From: JBLMZI01 sp050258755
GTDB lineage: Bacteria; Bacillota; Syntrophomonadia; Syntrophomonadales; DTU052
Direction: 5' to 3'
NCBI GenBank assembly: GCA_050258755.1
Contig: JBLMZI010000002.1
Coordinates: 62,001 to 126,000, forward strand
DNA length: 64,000 bases
The translations under genes were made by a program, and so were the position numbers. Below are positions 6,721 through 15,754 of this stretch, piece after piece. Positions within the stretch are counted from its first letter, which is position 1, and the number at the start of each line of letters is the position of its first letter. The notes under the pieces are model-generated. The model did no database searches. It was not told where the DNA came from and worked only from the letters and a program-made list of their open reading frames with translations.

Positions 6721-8791
6721 CTCTGACCGGAATGACATCCCCAATCGAAACCACTTCCATCGGATGCCGGATAAACCGCTCGGCCATTTCCGAGATATGC
6801 ACCAGGCCGTCATTCTTGATCCCGATATCCACAAACGCTCCGAAATCGACAACATTGCGGACCGTTCCGGTGAGCATCATCCCGGCCGCAAGGTCCTCAA
6901 TACCGAGTACATCGGTCCGGAACACAACCGGCGGCAGATCCTCGCGCGGGTCGCGATGCGGCTTCAAGAGCGCATCGATCACATCCTTCAGGGTCGGTTC
7001 GCCCGCCTCCAACTGCTTCGCCAGGGTAGGAATGTCAAGGTTAGCCAGTTTCTCGGCCAATGAAGGCTTTCCGATCTCGTCCGAGATTGCCCCAACCCGC
7101 TCCAGCACCCGCTGGACCAGATCATAAGATTCCGGATGAATCGCCGTCGCGTCCAATGGCTGCTCCCCGCCGTAAATCCGCAAAAAGCCCGCAGCTTGCT
7201 GGAACGCCTTCGGGCCGAGCTTCGGGACCTTTAACAGCTGTTTGCGTGCCATAAAACGGCCGTTGTTGTCCCGGAAGTTTACAATATTCGCCGCTACAGC
7301 GGTGGAAAGTCCGGAAACATAGGCTAGAAGCGGCGCCGAGGCGGTATTCAGCTCCACCCCAACCTGATTCACCGCGGATTCCACGACCACGGTCAGGTTC
7401 TGGTCCAATTCCTTCGGGGGCAGGTCATGCTGATACTGGCCGACCCCGATCGCGCGGGGTTCGATCTTGACCAATTCAGCAAGCGGATCCTGCAGGCGCC
7501 GCGCGATCGAAATCGCGCTCCGTTCCGCCACGTCCAGATTCGGAAACTCCTGGGCCGCAATTTTGGAGGCCGAATAAACGCTGGCCCCGGCTTCGCTGAC
7601 GATCGTATAGGGAATCGTCAGGTTCTGGTTTCGGATCATCTCCGCCACAAATTGCTCGGTTTCGCGCGATGCCGTGCCATTGCCGATGGCGATCGCGGTA
7701 ACCCCGTATTTCTTGATTTTCGCCGAAAGGACCGCTTCTGCCTCAGCGCGTTTTTTCTGCGGCGGCGTCGGATAAACAACCCCAACCTCCAGCATTTTGC
7801 CGGTTTCCTCCACCACCGTCCACTTGCATCCGGTCCGGTAAGCCGGATCAATCCCCAGGATCACCTGGCCTTTCACCGGCGGCTGAAGCAGCAAACTGTG
7901 GAGGTTCTTTGCGAAGATCTTCATCGCGTGGGTTTCAGCCTTTTCGGTTAATTCGCCGCGCAGATCCCGCTCGATCGATGGCTTAATCAGGCGCTGATAC
8001 CCGTCTTCCAGGGCCCGCTCCACGTACGTCGCCGTAACCCCGGACCGCGCCCAGCGCCGGTTCAGATACTCAAGAATCCGCTCCGGCTCAAGCGCAACCG
8101 CCACCTTCAGAATCTCTTCCCGCTCCCCCCGATTGATCGCCAGGACCCGGTGCGGCGGGATTTTGGCCACCGGTTCCCGATATTCGTAGTACATCCGGTA
8201 GGGAGAATCGGTTTCTGGCTGCTTCGCCTCCGACACCAGAACGCTCTGCCGCCAGGTGAATTCGCGAATCCAGCCTCGCGCCCCGGCATCCTCCGACACG
8301 GCTTCAGCCACAATATCCATCGCGCCCTGCAGAGCTTCATCCGCAGTCGGCACCTGATCCGAAAGATAGCCGGCCGCTTCGGAAACCGGATCACCGCTCG
8401 GCGGGAACGACAGCAGATAGTCGGCCAGCGGCTGCAGCCCTTTTTCCCGGGCCATCGACGCTCTAGTTTTCCGCTTGGGCCGAAACGGCAGGTAAATATC
8501 GTTGATCTCGACCAGCTTGGCCGCCTGACGGATTTTCGCTTCTAACTCCGGTGTCAGCTTCCCCTGTTCGTCAATCAGGCGGATGACTTCCTCCCGCCGC
8601 TGTTCCAGCGCGCGATGAAACTTCAGCCGCTCCTCGATGAGCCGGATCTCGTTTTCATCCAACCCGCCAGTGGCCTCTTTCCGGTAGCGGGCAATAAACG
8701 GCACCGTGTTGCCATCGTCCAGAAGCCCGGCTGCCGCCGTAATCTGCCGCAGAGAAATACCGGTTTCAGTTTTGATCGCTTCCAAAATCAT
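6665..8791 (-). CDS. tex: Tex-family RNA-binding transcription accessory protein
   Basis: A 708-residue protein matching Tex along its whole length: N-terminal helix-turn-helix region with GNTVPFIARYRKEATGGLDE, the YqgF/RNase H-like core beginning ILGIDPAYRTGCKWTVV, a helix-hairpin-helix part (VPKLGPKAFQQAAGFLRI) and a C-terminal S1 domain (MMLTGTVRNVVDFGAFVDIG). A longer frame starts at 8908, but ATG 8791 behind GAGGGG gives the usual N-terminus MILEAIKTETG. Tex binds nucleic acid and influences transcription in other bacteria. Single-gene unit; converges with the MBL gene. Confidence 0.93.
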   Translation of the reverse strand: MILEAIKTETGISLRQITAAAGLLDDGNTVPFIARYRKEATGGLDENEIRLIEERLKFHRALEQRREEVIRLIDEQGKLTPELEAKIRQAAKLVEINDIYLPFRPKRKTRASMAREKGLQPLADYLLSFPPSGDPVSEAAGYLSDQVPTADEALQGAMDIVAEAVSEDAGARGWIREFTWRQSVLVSEAKQPETDSPYRMYYEYREPVAKIPPHRVLAINRGEREEILKVAVALEPERILEYLNRRWARSGVTATYVERALEDGYQRLIKPSIERDLRGELTEKAETHAMKIFAKNLHSLLLQPPVKGQVILGIDPAYRTGCKWTVVEETGKMLEVGVVYPTPPQKKRAEAEAVLSAKIKKYGVTAIAIGNGTASRETEQFVAEMIRNQNLTIPYTIVSEAGASVYSASKIAAQEFPNLDVAERSAISIARRLQDPLAELVKIEPRAIGVGQYQHDLPPKELDQNLTVVVESAVNQVGVELNTASAPLLAYVSGLSTAVAANIVNFRDNNGRFMARKQLLKVPKLGPKAFQQAAGFLRIYGGEQPLDATAIHPESYDLVQRVLERVGAISDEIGKPSLAEKLANLDIPTLAKQLEAGEPTLKDVIDALLKPHRDPREDLPPVVFRTDVLGIEDLAAGMMLTGTVRNVVDFGAFVDIGIKNDGLVHISEMAERFIRHPMEVVSIGDVIPVRVISVDRERGKVALSMKGV

Positions 8792-8995
8792 GCTTGATTC
8801 GTTCCCCTCGTCAAACCCGGACGCTTCAATCCGCCCGGCCGGTTTGTTTCCGGTGTAATAACTGTACCACAGGCCAATGTCCGCTGACCAAGACGGCGTC
8901 AACCGCACTTTCTCATTTTTTGGGATTCGCGATCCATCATAATCATTCCCCGTGGATCACAAACTATCGATATTCCATGGAAAGGCGGGCTGCGA

Positions 8996-9295
8996 ATGCC
9001 CCTTGAAAACCGTGTCAATGCCGCCCAGCAGGCCCTGCAGTCACTCTGCCAGGAAATCAGCCTGTATGCGAATCAGTTTGACACCGAAGGCGTTAAAAAT
9101 GCGCTGGCCGAGTGTTCCCGTCAGCTTGAATCGGCGGGACACCATTTCCAATCGGTCGTCGATTTCGTCAATCAACGCACCGCCCTCGACAGCGACATGA
9201 AAGAATACGGTCAAACCGAACTGCTTTACAACAATATTCATCTCGGGGACGTATTCGGCAACCAGCCGGATCAAACCGGCACAGAAGTGGAGTGA
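8996..9295 (+). CDS. Small helical protein of unknown function
   Basis: A 99-residue soluble protein, predicted almost entirely helical in its first 75 residues (AAQQALQSLCQEISLYANQF, then a second amphipathic stretch), with an acidic tail. AAGGCGGG lies 9 bases before the ATG. Its stop lies 5 bases before the likely TTG start of the PhnB-like gene, suggesting translational coupling. I do not recognise the family. Confidence 0.65.
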   Translation: MPLENRVNAAQQALQSLCQEISLYANQFDTEGVKNALAECSRQLESAGHHFQSVVDFVNQRTALDSDMKEYGQTELLYNNIHLGDVFGNQPDQTGTEVE

Positions 9296-9300
9296 CATCA

Positions 9301-9723
9301 TTGACGGTTGAAGCTTACATCAATTTCGACGGGAACTGCCGGGAAGCGGTCGAATTCTATGCTAAGGTGTTCCATGCCGAAAAACCGCAGATCATGCGGT
9401 ATGGGGATGCCCCGTCCAATCCGGATTTTCCGATTCCTGACGATGTAAAAGACCGGGTCATTCACACCTTTTTGAAGATTAAGGGGAGCACCGTCATGTT
9501 TTCCGATGTGCCGCCGGGAATGCCGCTGACAGAAGGCAACAACATCAGCCTGGTGGTCGGTCTGCAAAACAAGGACGAAATGAAAGCCATCTTCAATCAG
9601 TTGAAAGATGGCGGGAAGGTGCGTATGGAGCTCGGCGAGACTTTTTGGAGCCCGTATTACGGTATGCTAACCGATCGTTTCGGAATTGGCTGGCAGCTCA
9701 GCTACGATCGCCCGGGCACTTGA
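9301..9723 (+). CDS. PhnB-like VOC-fold protein
   Basis: The N-terminus LTVEAYINFDGNCREAVEFY and the later MFSDVPPGMPLTEGNNISL and YYGMLTDRFGIGWQLSY are characteristic of the PhnB/YjdN group of the glyoxalase/bleomycin-resistance superfamily. Members are cytoplasmic and mostly of unknown function. An in-frame GTG at 9292 overlaps the preceding stop, but TTG 9301 sits 8 bases after GGAG and gives the usual family start, so it is preferred (140 residues). It is probably co-transcribed with the small helical protein. Confidence 0.85.
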   Translation: MTVEAYINFDGNCREAVEFYAKVFHAEKPQIMRYGDAPSNPDFPIPDDVKDRVIHTFLKIKGSTVMFSDVPPGMPLTEGNNISLVVGLQNKDEMKAIFNQLKDGGKVRMELGETFWSPYYGMLTDRFGIGWQLSYDRPGT

Positions 9724-9760
9724 CCGTGCCGCCTGAAGCAAGCCAACCGCCCATTCTTTT

Positions 9761-12682
9761 TTATGAAAGCTTCTGCTTGATCTCCCCCAGCAGCGTATTC
9801 AGCATTGGTTGAAAATCGGCATTCAGGCGCACAATTTCATTCGCATCTTGTCCTTCCAGGGCCTTCTGCAGCTGAGATGCGGTTTCAAAAACGCCCTTGG
9901 CTCCGATCGTTCCGGTGCTCCCTTTGATCTTGTGCACGAGCTGCGCCGCCTCCGCATAGGCCTGGGTGTCAATCTCCGCCTGCACCAGAGCTGGAATTCC
10001 GGCATGCTCGTGATAATACTGTTCAAGAACCCGGCGGTACAGCACTTCATTTCCGCCAAATCGCCGCAGGCCGTCCGCCTCATCCAGCTGGACAGAAAAC
10101 CCGGGCCCTGCCCCAGCCGCTGGAACCGCCGTTTCTTCTACCAAATCCGGCTTTGGACCGGCCACCCGAATGGGAATCACCTGGCGAATGGTATTCAGCA
10201 GTTGGTCCGGATCGAACGGTTTGCTGATATAGCGATCAATACCTGCCTCCCGGCATTTTTCCTCGACCCCGCTGATCGCGTCGGCTGTCATGGCGATGAT
10301 CGGGATGACCGAATCCTGCTCCCGAATCCATTCCGCGGCTTCAAAACCGTTCATCACCGGCATGTGAAGATCCATCAAAATCGCGTCGAGGTCCTGGCGG
10401 TTCGCGGCAAACGACGCACAGCCTTCCTGTCCGTTTTCCGCGATCAAAACCCTGAATCCGGCCTGCTCCAGGATAGAACGGGCAATAAACTGATTGGTCT
10501 GGTTGTCCTCCACAATCAATACCCGGTAGGGGTGCTCAAGTGAAACCATTTCCTCAGCACCGGTCCGTTCTTTCGCGTGCGCCTCCCGAACCCGGCTGCC
10601 AAACAAATCGACCAGTCCGTCAAAGAGAATCGATGGCAGAATTGGCTTGGAAATGCCGAAATCAAGGCCGGCAGACTCAATTTTTTCAAAGAGTTCCTGC
10701 TTGTTCAGCGAGATCATCAAGATACATTTCGGGGTTTCCTGGAATGGCATCATTTGTTTGATCCGGGTGCAGAAAGCGATGCCGCCTTCACACGGGGTAT
10801 CGTCGTCCACAAGCAGCAGATTATATGGTTTTCCCCCGCTCTTGGCCGCCTGTTCGACAAACCGCACTGCCTGCGCTTCGGAAGCCACAAAATCGGCTGA
10901 GATGCTGAAGCTGTTCAGATACTCCCGCAGCAAGCCCGAATAGAACGCGCTGCGTTCGACGACCAGAGCACGAATGTTTTCAAAGTAGACCATGGCCGAT
11001 TTTTTCTCCTCGTCCTCCCGGTTCCAGTCTGCTTGCAGCGACAGCCGAATCACGAAGGTCGAGCCCTGGTCAGGAGCACTCCGGACATCGATCTCCCCGC
11101 CCATTAATTCAACCAGGCTCCGGGTAATCGACAAACCCAGGCCGGTTCCGCCGAAACGCCGGCTGATGCTGGAATCCCCCTGATCAAATGGCTGAAAGAG
11201 ATGGTCCAACTGCTCCTGTGTCATGCCGATCCCGGTATCCTTTACGGTAAATTCCACCCTGTAAGTCTCATCCGTCTTTTGAGCTTGATGAATAGATAAG
11301 GCCACCGAACCAGCCGGGGTAAATTTCACCGCGTTGCTGAGCACATTCAACAAAACCTGCTCGATGCGGGTCGGGTCCCCAAGAAAATAAGTCGGCAAAC
11401 CAGCATCCTTATTCAGCGAGAAACGGATTTCCTGCTCGTCAATCGCAAAAGATACGATATTGATCACGTCTTCCAGGACCTTATCCAATTTGAAAGAGAT
11501 GGTCTCTATCTCTATTTTCCCGGCTTCCAGCTTTGAAAAATCCAGGATGTCATTGATAATCCCCAGCATGTTGCGCGCCGCCTGGGAAATCTTGTCCAGA
11601 TAGATATTCTGGGTCGTATTCAGATCGGTCTTTTTCATCAGGTAGGCCATCCCGGTGATCGCGTTCAGCGGGGTCCGGATCTCATGCGACATGCGGGCCA
11701 GAAACGTCGATTTGATATGGTTGGCCATTTCCGCGTCCTCTTTCGCCAGCTTCAAAGCTTCCTCGATTTTGATGCGGGCTTTTACCTCCCGGCGCAGCCG
11801 CCCGATCCAGAACGCGGAAACACACAAAACGAGGACGATCACCGCGCCGGCAATCCCCACCGCCTTCATGATCTCCCGGTAATCCGGGCTTGTATCGACC
11901 CCGATCCAGTAGTTGTTAATGGCGATCTTCTCTTCTTCAGTAATGCTGGCCAGGCCTTTATTGAGAATCGTGACCAACTCCGGCCAATCGTTTCGGACCG
12001 CAAAATACAGCATCGGCTGGTCAGCGGATTCAACCGGGATCAGCTTCAAATTCGGGATGCCTTTGGAGCGGATCAGAAAGCTGGAGGTCGCGAAATTCCC
12101 CACAAAAACCTTTTCTCTGCCATCCGCCACCGCCTGAAGCGCAGCTTCGACCGAATTGTACAGTGTGAGATGAATACTGGGGAAACCAACGAGGAAACTG
12201 TGATGGGAACTGTTTTTCTGCACAGCGACGTTTGTGTTCATCAGGTCTTCGAATGATTCGATAGTGGTGTTGTCATCGCTGACCACCAACACCCGTTCAA
12301 AGGAATAGTAGGGCTCTGAATAGAGGAAATAGCGCTCCCGTTCAGGCGTTTTGGAAACGCAGGGCAGGACGTCAAGCTGCTTTTTGACCCCTCTTTCATA
12401 GGCTTCAGGCCAGGTCAGGCCTTTCACCACGACCAGATTGAGGCCGGTCCGCTGTCTGATCAGTTTGAGATAGTCGGCGGCAATCCCTTTATGCTGCCCA
12501 TCAGTGTCCATAAATTCATACGGCACGAATTTCGGGTCAACGCCCAGATAAATGACCGGGTGCTCCCGAATAAAGACTTGTTCAGATTCCGTGAGCTGAA
12601 CTTGCTGCGCAGAAACCGGCACAACCCGCAAGCACAGCAGGAGTGCAATCAAGCCGGCCAGAATGCATCGAATCCATTTCAC
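9761..12682 (-). CDS. Hybrid sensor histidine kinase with periplasmic-type SBP_bac_3 domain (BvgS/EvgS-like)
   Basis: A 973-residue membrane kinase. In order: signal segment (1-25), extracellular solute-binding family 3 domain (about 30-265), one transmembrane helix (about 272-295), HisKA with SHEIRTP (His near 331), HATPase with DTGIGM and GGTGLGLSI, a weak receiver (LLLVDDDTP near 626), a canonical receiver (LMDLHMPVMNG, Asp near 770) and an HPt domain (HKIKGS, His near 917). The layout supports a multistep phosphorelay started by ligand binding outside the cell. It lies 7 bases downstream of the HD-GYP regulator gene, its probable partner, with a binding lipoprotein gene before that. GTG start. 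Confidence 0.93.
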   Translation of the reverse strand: MKWIRCILAGLIALLLCLRVVPVSAQQVQLTESEQVFIREHPVIYLGVDPKFVPYEFMDTDGQHKGIAADYLKLIRQRTGLNLVVVKGLTWPEAYERGVKKQLDVLPCVSKTPERERYFLYSEPYYSFERVLVVSDDNTTIESFEDLMNTNVAVQKNSSHHSFLVGFPSIHLTLYNSVEAALQAVADGREKVFVGNFATSSFLIRSKGIPNLKLIPVESADQPMLYFAVRNDWPELVTILNKGLASITEEEKIAINNYWIGVDTSPDYREIMKAVGIAGAVIVLVLCVSAFWIGRLRREVKARIKIEEALKLAKEDAEMANHIKSTFLARMSHEIRTPLNAITGMAYLMKKTDLNTTQNIYLDKISQAARNMLGIINDILDFSKLEAGKIEIETISFKLDKVLEDVINIVSFAIDEQEIRFSLNKDAGLPTYFLGDPTRIEQVLLNVLSNAVKFTPAGSVALSIHQAQKTDETYRVEFTVKDTGIGMTQEQLDHLFQPFDQGDSSISRRFGGTGLGLSITRSLVELMGGEIDVRSAPDQGSTFVIRLSLQADWNREDEEKKSAMVYFENIRALVVERSAFYSGLLREYLNSFSISADFVASEAQAVRFVEQAAKSGGKPYNLLLVDDDTPCEGGIAFCTRIKQMMPFQETPKCILMISLNKQELFEKIESAGLDFGISKPILPSILFDGLVDLFGSRVREAHAKERTGAEEMVSLEHPYRVLIVEDNQTNQFIARSILEQAGFRVLIAENGQEGCASFAANRQDLDAILMDLHMPVMNGFEAAEWIREQDSVIPIIAMTADAISGVEEKCREAGIDRYISKPFDPDQLLNTIRQVIPIRVAGPKPDLVEETAVPAAGAGPGFSVQLDEADGLRRFGGNEVLYRRVLEQYYHEHAGIPALVQAEIDTQAYAEAAQLVHKIKGSTGTIGAKGVFETASQLQKALEGQDANEIVRLNADFQPMLNTLLGEIKQKLS

Positions 12683-12689
12683 CGCTGCC

Positions 12690-13784
12690 TCACTCCCCGG
12701 TTCCGCGCTGGTAGTATTTCATCGCGATCTCGCGGATGGTGTGATCGATTTCCAGGAAAGCATCCACCAAATTCGGGTCAAAGTGAATCCCGCGCTGATC
12801 GGCAATAATGCGCAGGGCCTCCTCGTGCGGAAATGCTGGCTTGTAAACCCGTTTGCTGATCAATGCGTCATAGACGTCGATGATCGCCATCAGCCGAGCC
12901 GAAAGCGGAATCTCGTCCCCTTTCAGCCCGTCCGGATAGCCTTCTCCGTTGTACCACTCATGGTGCCAACCGATGATTTCAATGGCAATCTGCAGGAACG
13001 CCACCTGTTCCTTTGTTTCCGTTTCATAACGCAGCGCATTCACCCCGATCGTAGTATGCTGCTGCATGACTTTCCGTTCGCTGTCGGTGAGTGCGCCGGG
13101 CTTTAAAAGGATTCCGTCAGGAATGCCGACCTTGCCGATATCATGCAGCGGGGCCGTACTGAACAATTCCTGGATGTAGCTGTCCGTGAGAATATCCCGA
13201 TAGCCGTCCTTCCCGCTCAGGTGCTCGCACAGCGCCTTCATCATCCACTGGGTTCGCCGGATATGATTGCTGGACTCAATGTCTCTGGCTTCCAGTAATC
13301 CAATTAAGGCATGGATGGTTGTATCCCGAATCAGCACCAATTCTCGGGTTCTTTCCTCGACCGTTTGTTCCAGCCGCTCGTTGTGTTCCTCCAACGCCCG
13401 CCGGGTGGTAATCAGCCGTCGATGAATCTCGATCCGCTTTCTCAGGGCCGCTATGTTCAGCGGTTTCCGGATATAGTCCACCGCCCCAAGTTCGAGGCCT
13501 TTGATTTCCTTATCCACCTCATCAACGTTCGTCAGGATCAAGGTAGCGATCCGCTTGTATTCCGGGTTTTGGGCCATTTTTTGCAAGACCTCAAACCCGT
13601 TCATCACCGGCATATTCAAATCCAGAATCATCAGTTCCACATCGGGATCGTTTTGAAGAACTTCGAGGGCCTCAGCACCATTGCAGGCGCACTGAAGTTC
13701 ATAATCGTCCAGAATGCTTTGAATCATTAATTGATCCGTGAAAGAGTCATCTACAACCAGAATTTTAAACCGCATGTCACTCAT
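12690..13784 (-). CDS. Response regulator with HD-GYP domain
   Basis: A 364-residue protein: receiver domain 1-125 (phospho-acceptor Asp in LMILDLNMP near 55, Lys in YIRKPL), a coiled linker (about 130-165), then an HD-GYP domain with HDIGKVGIPD near 215, HHEWYNGEGYPDGL and DVYDAL. The complete HD and GYP motifs predict an active cyclic-di-GMP phosphodiesterase controlled by phosphorylation. Its start overlaps the end of the lipoprotein gene by 8 bases, and the hybrid kinase follows, so the three should be translated together. Confidence 0.92.
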   Translation of the reverse strand: MSDMRFKILVVDDSFTDQLMIQSILDDYELQCACNGAEALEVLQNDPDVELMILDLNMPVMNGFEVLQKMAQNPEYKRIATLILTNVDEVDKEIKGLELGAVDYIRKPLNIAALRKRIEIHRRLITTRRALEEHNERLEQTVEERTRELVLIRDTTIHALIGLLEARDIESSNHIRRTQWMMKALCEHLSGKDGYRDILTDSYIQELFSTAPLHDIGKVGIPDGILLKPGALTDSERKVMQQHTTIGVNALRYETETKEQVAFLQIAIEIIGWHHEWYNGEGYPDGLKGDEIPLSARLMAIIDVYDALISKRVYKPAFPHEEALRIIADQRGIHFDPNLVDAFLEIDHTIREIAMKYYQRGTGE

Positions 13785-15114
13785 CCTCTCCTGCTGCGTC
13801 TCGTTTTCGATGGGCTGCCAACACTGTATTGCCTTCCCGTTCTATCGAGATCAGGAATTCGTCAATCGATATCTCGCCTTTCATCAGACGATGCAGGCCG
13901 GGTGCATAATACTTGTCCTTGACGGTCTGCCATGCGGGGACCGGAACATCGACACTGGGCTGCTTGAATCCGAGAAGAAACGGCCGATATTCCGGGTATT
14001 GAACAAAGACCACACTGTCCAGAAGGTCCTTGCGGGCCGGCAGCCGGAAAGGGTAATAGGCATCGTGCTCGGGACTGTACTCGCCGTCCATAATCCGTTC
14101 CTGGGCCGGCCTGGAGACCAGAAAATCGATAAACTCCCGCGCTGCAGCCTGATCGGCAGCTTTCATGTTTGTCGGCAGGGCCAGCATCATCGGACCCACT
14201 TCCGACGGCAGCCCGATGTCGCCTAACGCGAGAATCCCGACCTCGAAAGGCCGGCCGCTCTTGTCGATATCCGTCACGCCCCACGGCCCTTGAATCTCAA
14301 ACGCCACTTCCTGTTTTCTGAAATGGTCCATCACTTCAACGCCGCTGTCATTGACCCAGGAAGGCTGTGCGTGTTTGCCCAGGACATTCTTATAAAAAGC
14401 CAGGGCTGCTTTTGATTTCGGATTGTTGATGGTTACCGCCGTTCCATCCGGGTTGACCAGAGTCGATCCGTACCCGAAGAGGAACTGGTTGACCATCCAG
14501 GACACATCATTGTGGTTGGCGCCTACCAGGCCGATCCCTTTGGTCCCGGTTTTCGCTTCCACGATCTCCATCGCCCGGACCAGGGTAGCCAGGCTGCGGA
14601 TCGAGCTGGCATCGACACCCGCTTTGTTCAGAAGGTTCTTATTATAGATGAGGCACATGGAATGGCCCAGCCAGGGAACACCATAGGTCTTCCCGTCCAC
14701 CTGCCCGAGCTTCCACAACGCTGGATAAAACACATTCTTTTGGCCGGCATAATAAATGGATAGGTCGGCCAGTGCGCCTTTATCTCCGAAATACTGAACA
14801 TAGCGATATGGAAGAACATAAATCGTGCGGGATTCCCCACTGCGGAGCATCTTTTCCAGCGCGGCCAGATCTTCATCCCCGCCAGTGACCGTCACCCGGA
14901 CCGACGCATTCGGTTTTTCGTTGTATACTCGGACAATCTTTTGAATAGCCTCGCCCCGCCCGGAATAATCCGGCCAGGTGATCCGAAAGGAAAATGGCGT
15001 TTTGGTCTTCGAAGTCTGGGCCGGCTTTGTTTCTTTGCCGGCATTGCAGGAGAGATTGACAAGGGCGAACAACAGCAACAACGTCAGTAGAATAAGGTGT
15101 TTGACTCTCAACAA
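13777..15114 (-). CDS. Family 1 extracellular solute-binding lipoprotein
   Basis: A 445-residue protein with a lipoprotein signal (hydrophobic core, then LVNLSC) and the fold signatures of sugar-type binding proteins: AALEKMLRSGES, YGVPWLGHSMCLIYNKNLLNKAGVD, FEIQGPWGV, and a typical C-terminal part. No permease or ATPase genes accompany it. It is the first gene of the sensory operon, overlapping the HD-GYP regulator gene by 8 bases. It may present a ligand to the hybrid kinase rather than feed a transporter; that role is inferred from position. TTG start behind GGGGGA. Confidence 0.87.
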   Translation of the reverse strand: MLRVKHLILLTLLLLFALVNLSCNAGKETKPAQTSKTKTPFSFRITWPDYSGRGEAIQKIVRVYNEKPNASVRVTVTGGDEDLAALEKMLRSGESRTIYVLPYRYVQYFGDKGALADLSIYYAGQKNVFYPALWKLGQVDGKTYGVPWLGHSMCLIYNKNLLNKAGVDASSIRSLATLVRAMEIVEAKTGTKGIGLVGANHNDVSWMVNQFLFGYGSTLVNPDGTAVTINNPKSKAALAFYKNVLGKHAQPSWVNDSGVEVMDHFRKQEVAFEIQGPWGVTDIDKSGRPFEVGILALGDIGLPSEVGPMMLALPTNMKAADQAAAREFIDFLVSRPAQERIMDGEYSPEHDAYYPFRLPARKDLLDSVVFVQYPEYRPFLLGFKQPSVDVPVPAWQTVKDKYYAPGLHRLMKGEISIDEFLISIEREGNTVLAAHRKRDAAGEDE

Positions 15115-15454
15115 GCTGATCCCCCCGATCGGGTCATCGGTAGGTTTACCGTTACGCCATTATGCTATCTATTTCGCCAAGCGAAGGTCGTATTCCCTTC
15201 TTTACCCATCCGGAGATCACATTTTTTTACACATCAATGTGCTTTATGCATGATGAAGTGTGCACAACCGGCACGCCATGCGGATTGGAATCTCCATAAT
15301 CCGATCAGTATTGAGGTACGAACAGGCATAGGAGGACCGAACTGCATTCCCGCCATATTCTCCCGAAAACACGTTAGCCCCAATTTATATATAACATAGT
15401 TCGATAATAATCAGCTTCATATAATAACCGTGTGAATGGGTCGCCAGAGAAAGC
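15115..15454. other. Intergenic region upstream of two divergent operons
   Basis: AT-rich non-coding DNA between the sensory operon (minus) and the AOR operon promoter (plus). A TATAAT at 15420-15425 has no good partner box. No gene is supported here. Confidence 0.4.
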
Positions 15455-15483
15455 TTGAATTTACTGAAAACTCATGGTAAACT
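15455..15483 (+). promoter_or_regulatory. Sigma-A type promoter of the AOR operon
   Basis: TTGAAT (15455-15460), a 17-base spacer, then TAAACT (15478-15483). The predicted start near 15490 falls at the FadR-like operator, leaving a leader of about 265 bases. Confidence 0.5.
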
Positions 15484-15492
15484 AATCCAAAG

Positions 15493-15510
15493 TGGTCGGT
15501 GGTCCGACCA
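15493..15510. promoter_or_regulatory. FadR/GntR-like operator
   Basis: TGGTCCGACCA (15500-15510) is a perfect palindrome matching the TGGTNNGACCA-type core bound by FadR-subfamily GntR regulators. It also forms a larger inverted repeat with TGGTCGG at 15493-15499. Its place at the predicted transcription start suggests repression. No GntR gene lies in this window. Confidence 0.5.
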
Positions 15511-15695
15511 GTGAGTGCATTTTTTCAGCACCGCTTTGGTGGACCAATTTTTAAGGAAGGAGGGAGAAAGCGTACCACTGCCGCTGCGCCACAATTGACG
15601 CACTGGTGGAAAGGTATATGAAACCCTCGAATGTCCAATCGATTCCAAGATAATAAAAGCTGTTCTGGGTTAGGCGAGTGTGTGTCACTTCCCCT

Positions 15696-15730
15696 TTTCA
15701 TGTTTCTTCTTGCACACGGGAAACATGAAA
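15696..15730 (+). promoter_or_regulatory. Hairpin just before the ribosome site of the SCP2-like gene
   Basis: An 11-bp perfect stem (15696-15706 with 15720-15730) around a 13-base loop, ending 9 bases before the AAAGGAGG site. No T run follows. The loop CACAC could also pair with GTGTG at 15678-15682. It may control translation. Confidence 0.4.
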
Positions 15731-15754
15731 CCGCTAGCTAAAGGAGGCAAGCAC

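Noticed and set aside
15490..15754. Molybdenum/tungsten cofactor riboswitch or T-box in the AOR leader
   Set aside because: None of the conserved core sequences I know for these RNAs could be placed; GGTGGACC only loosely resembles the T-box bulge sequence.
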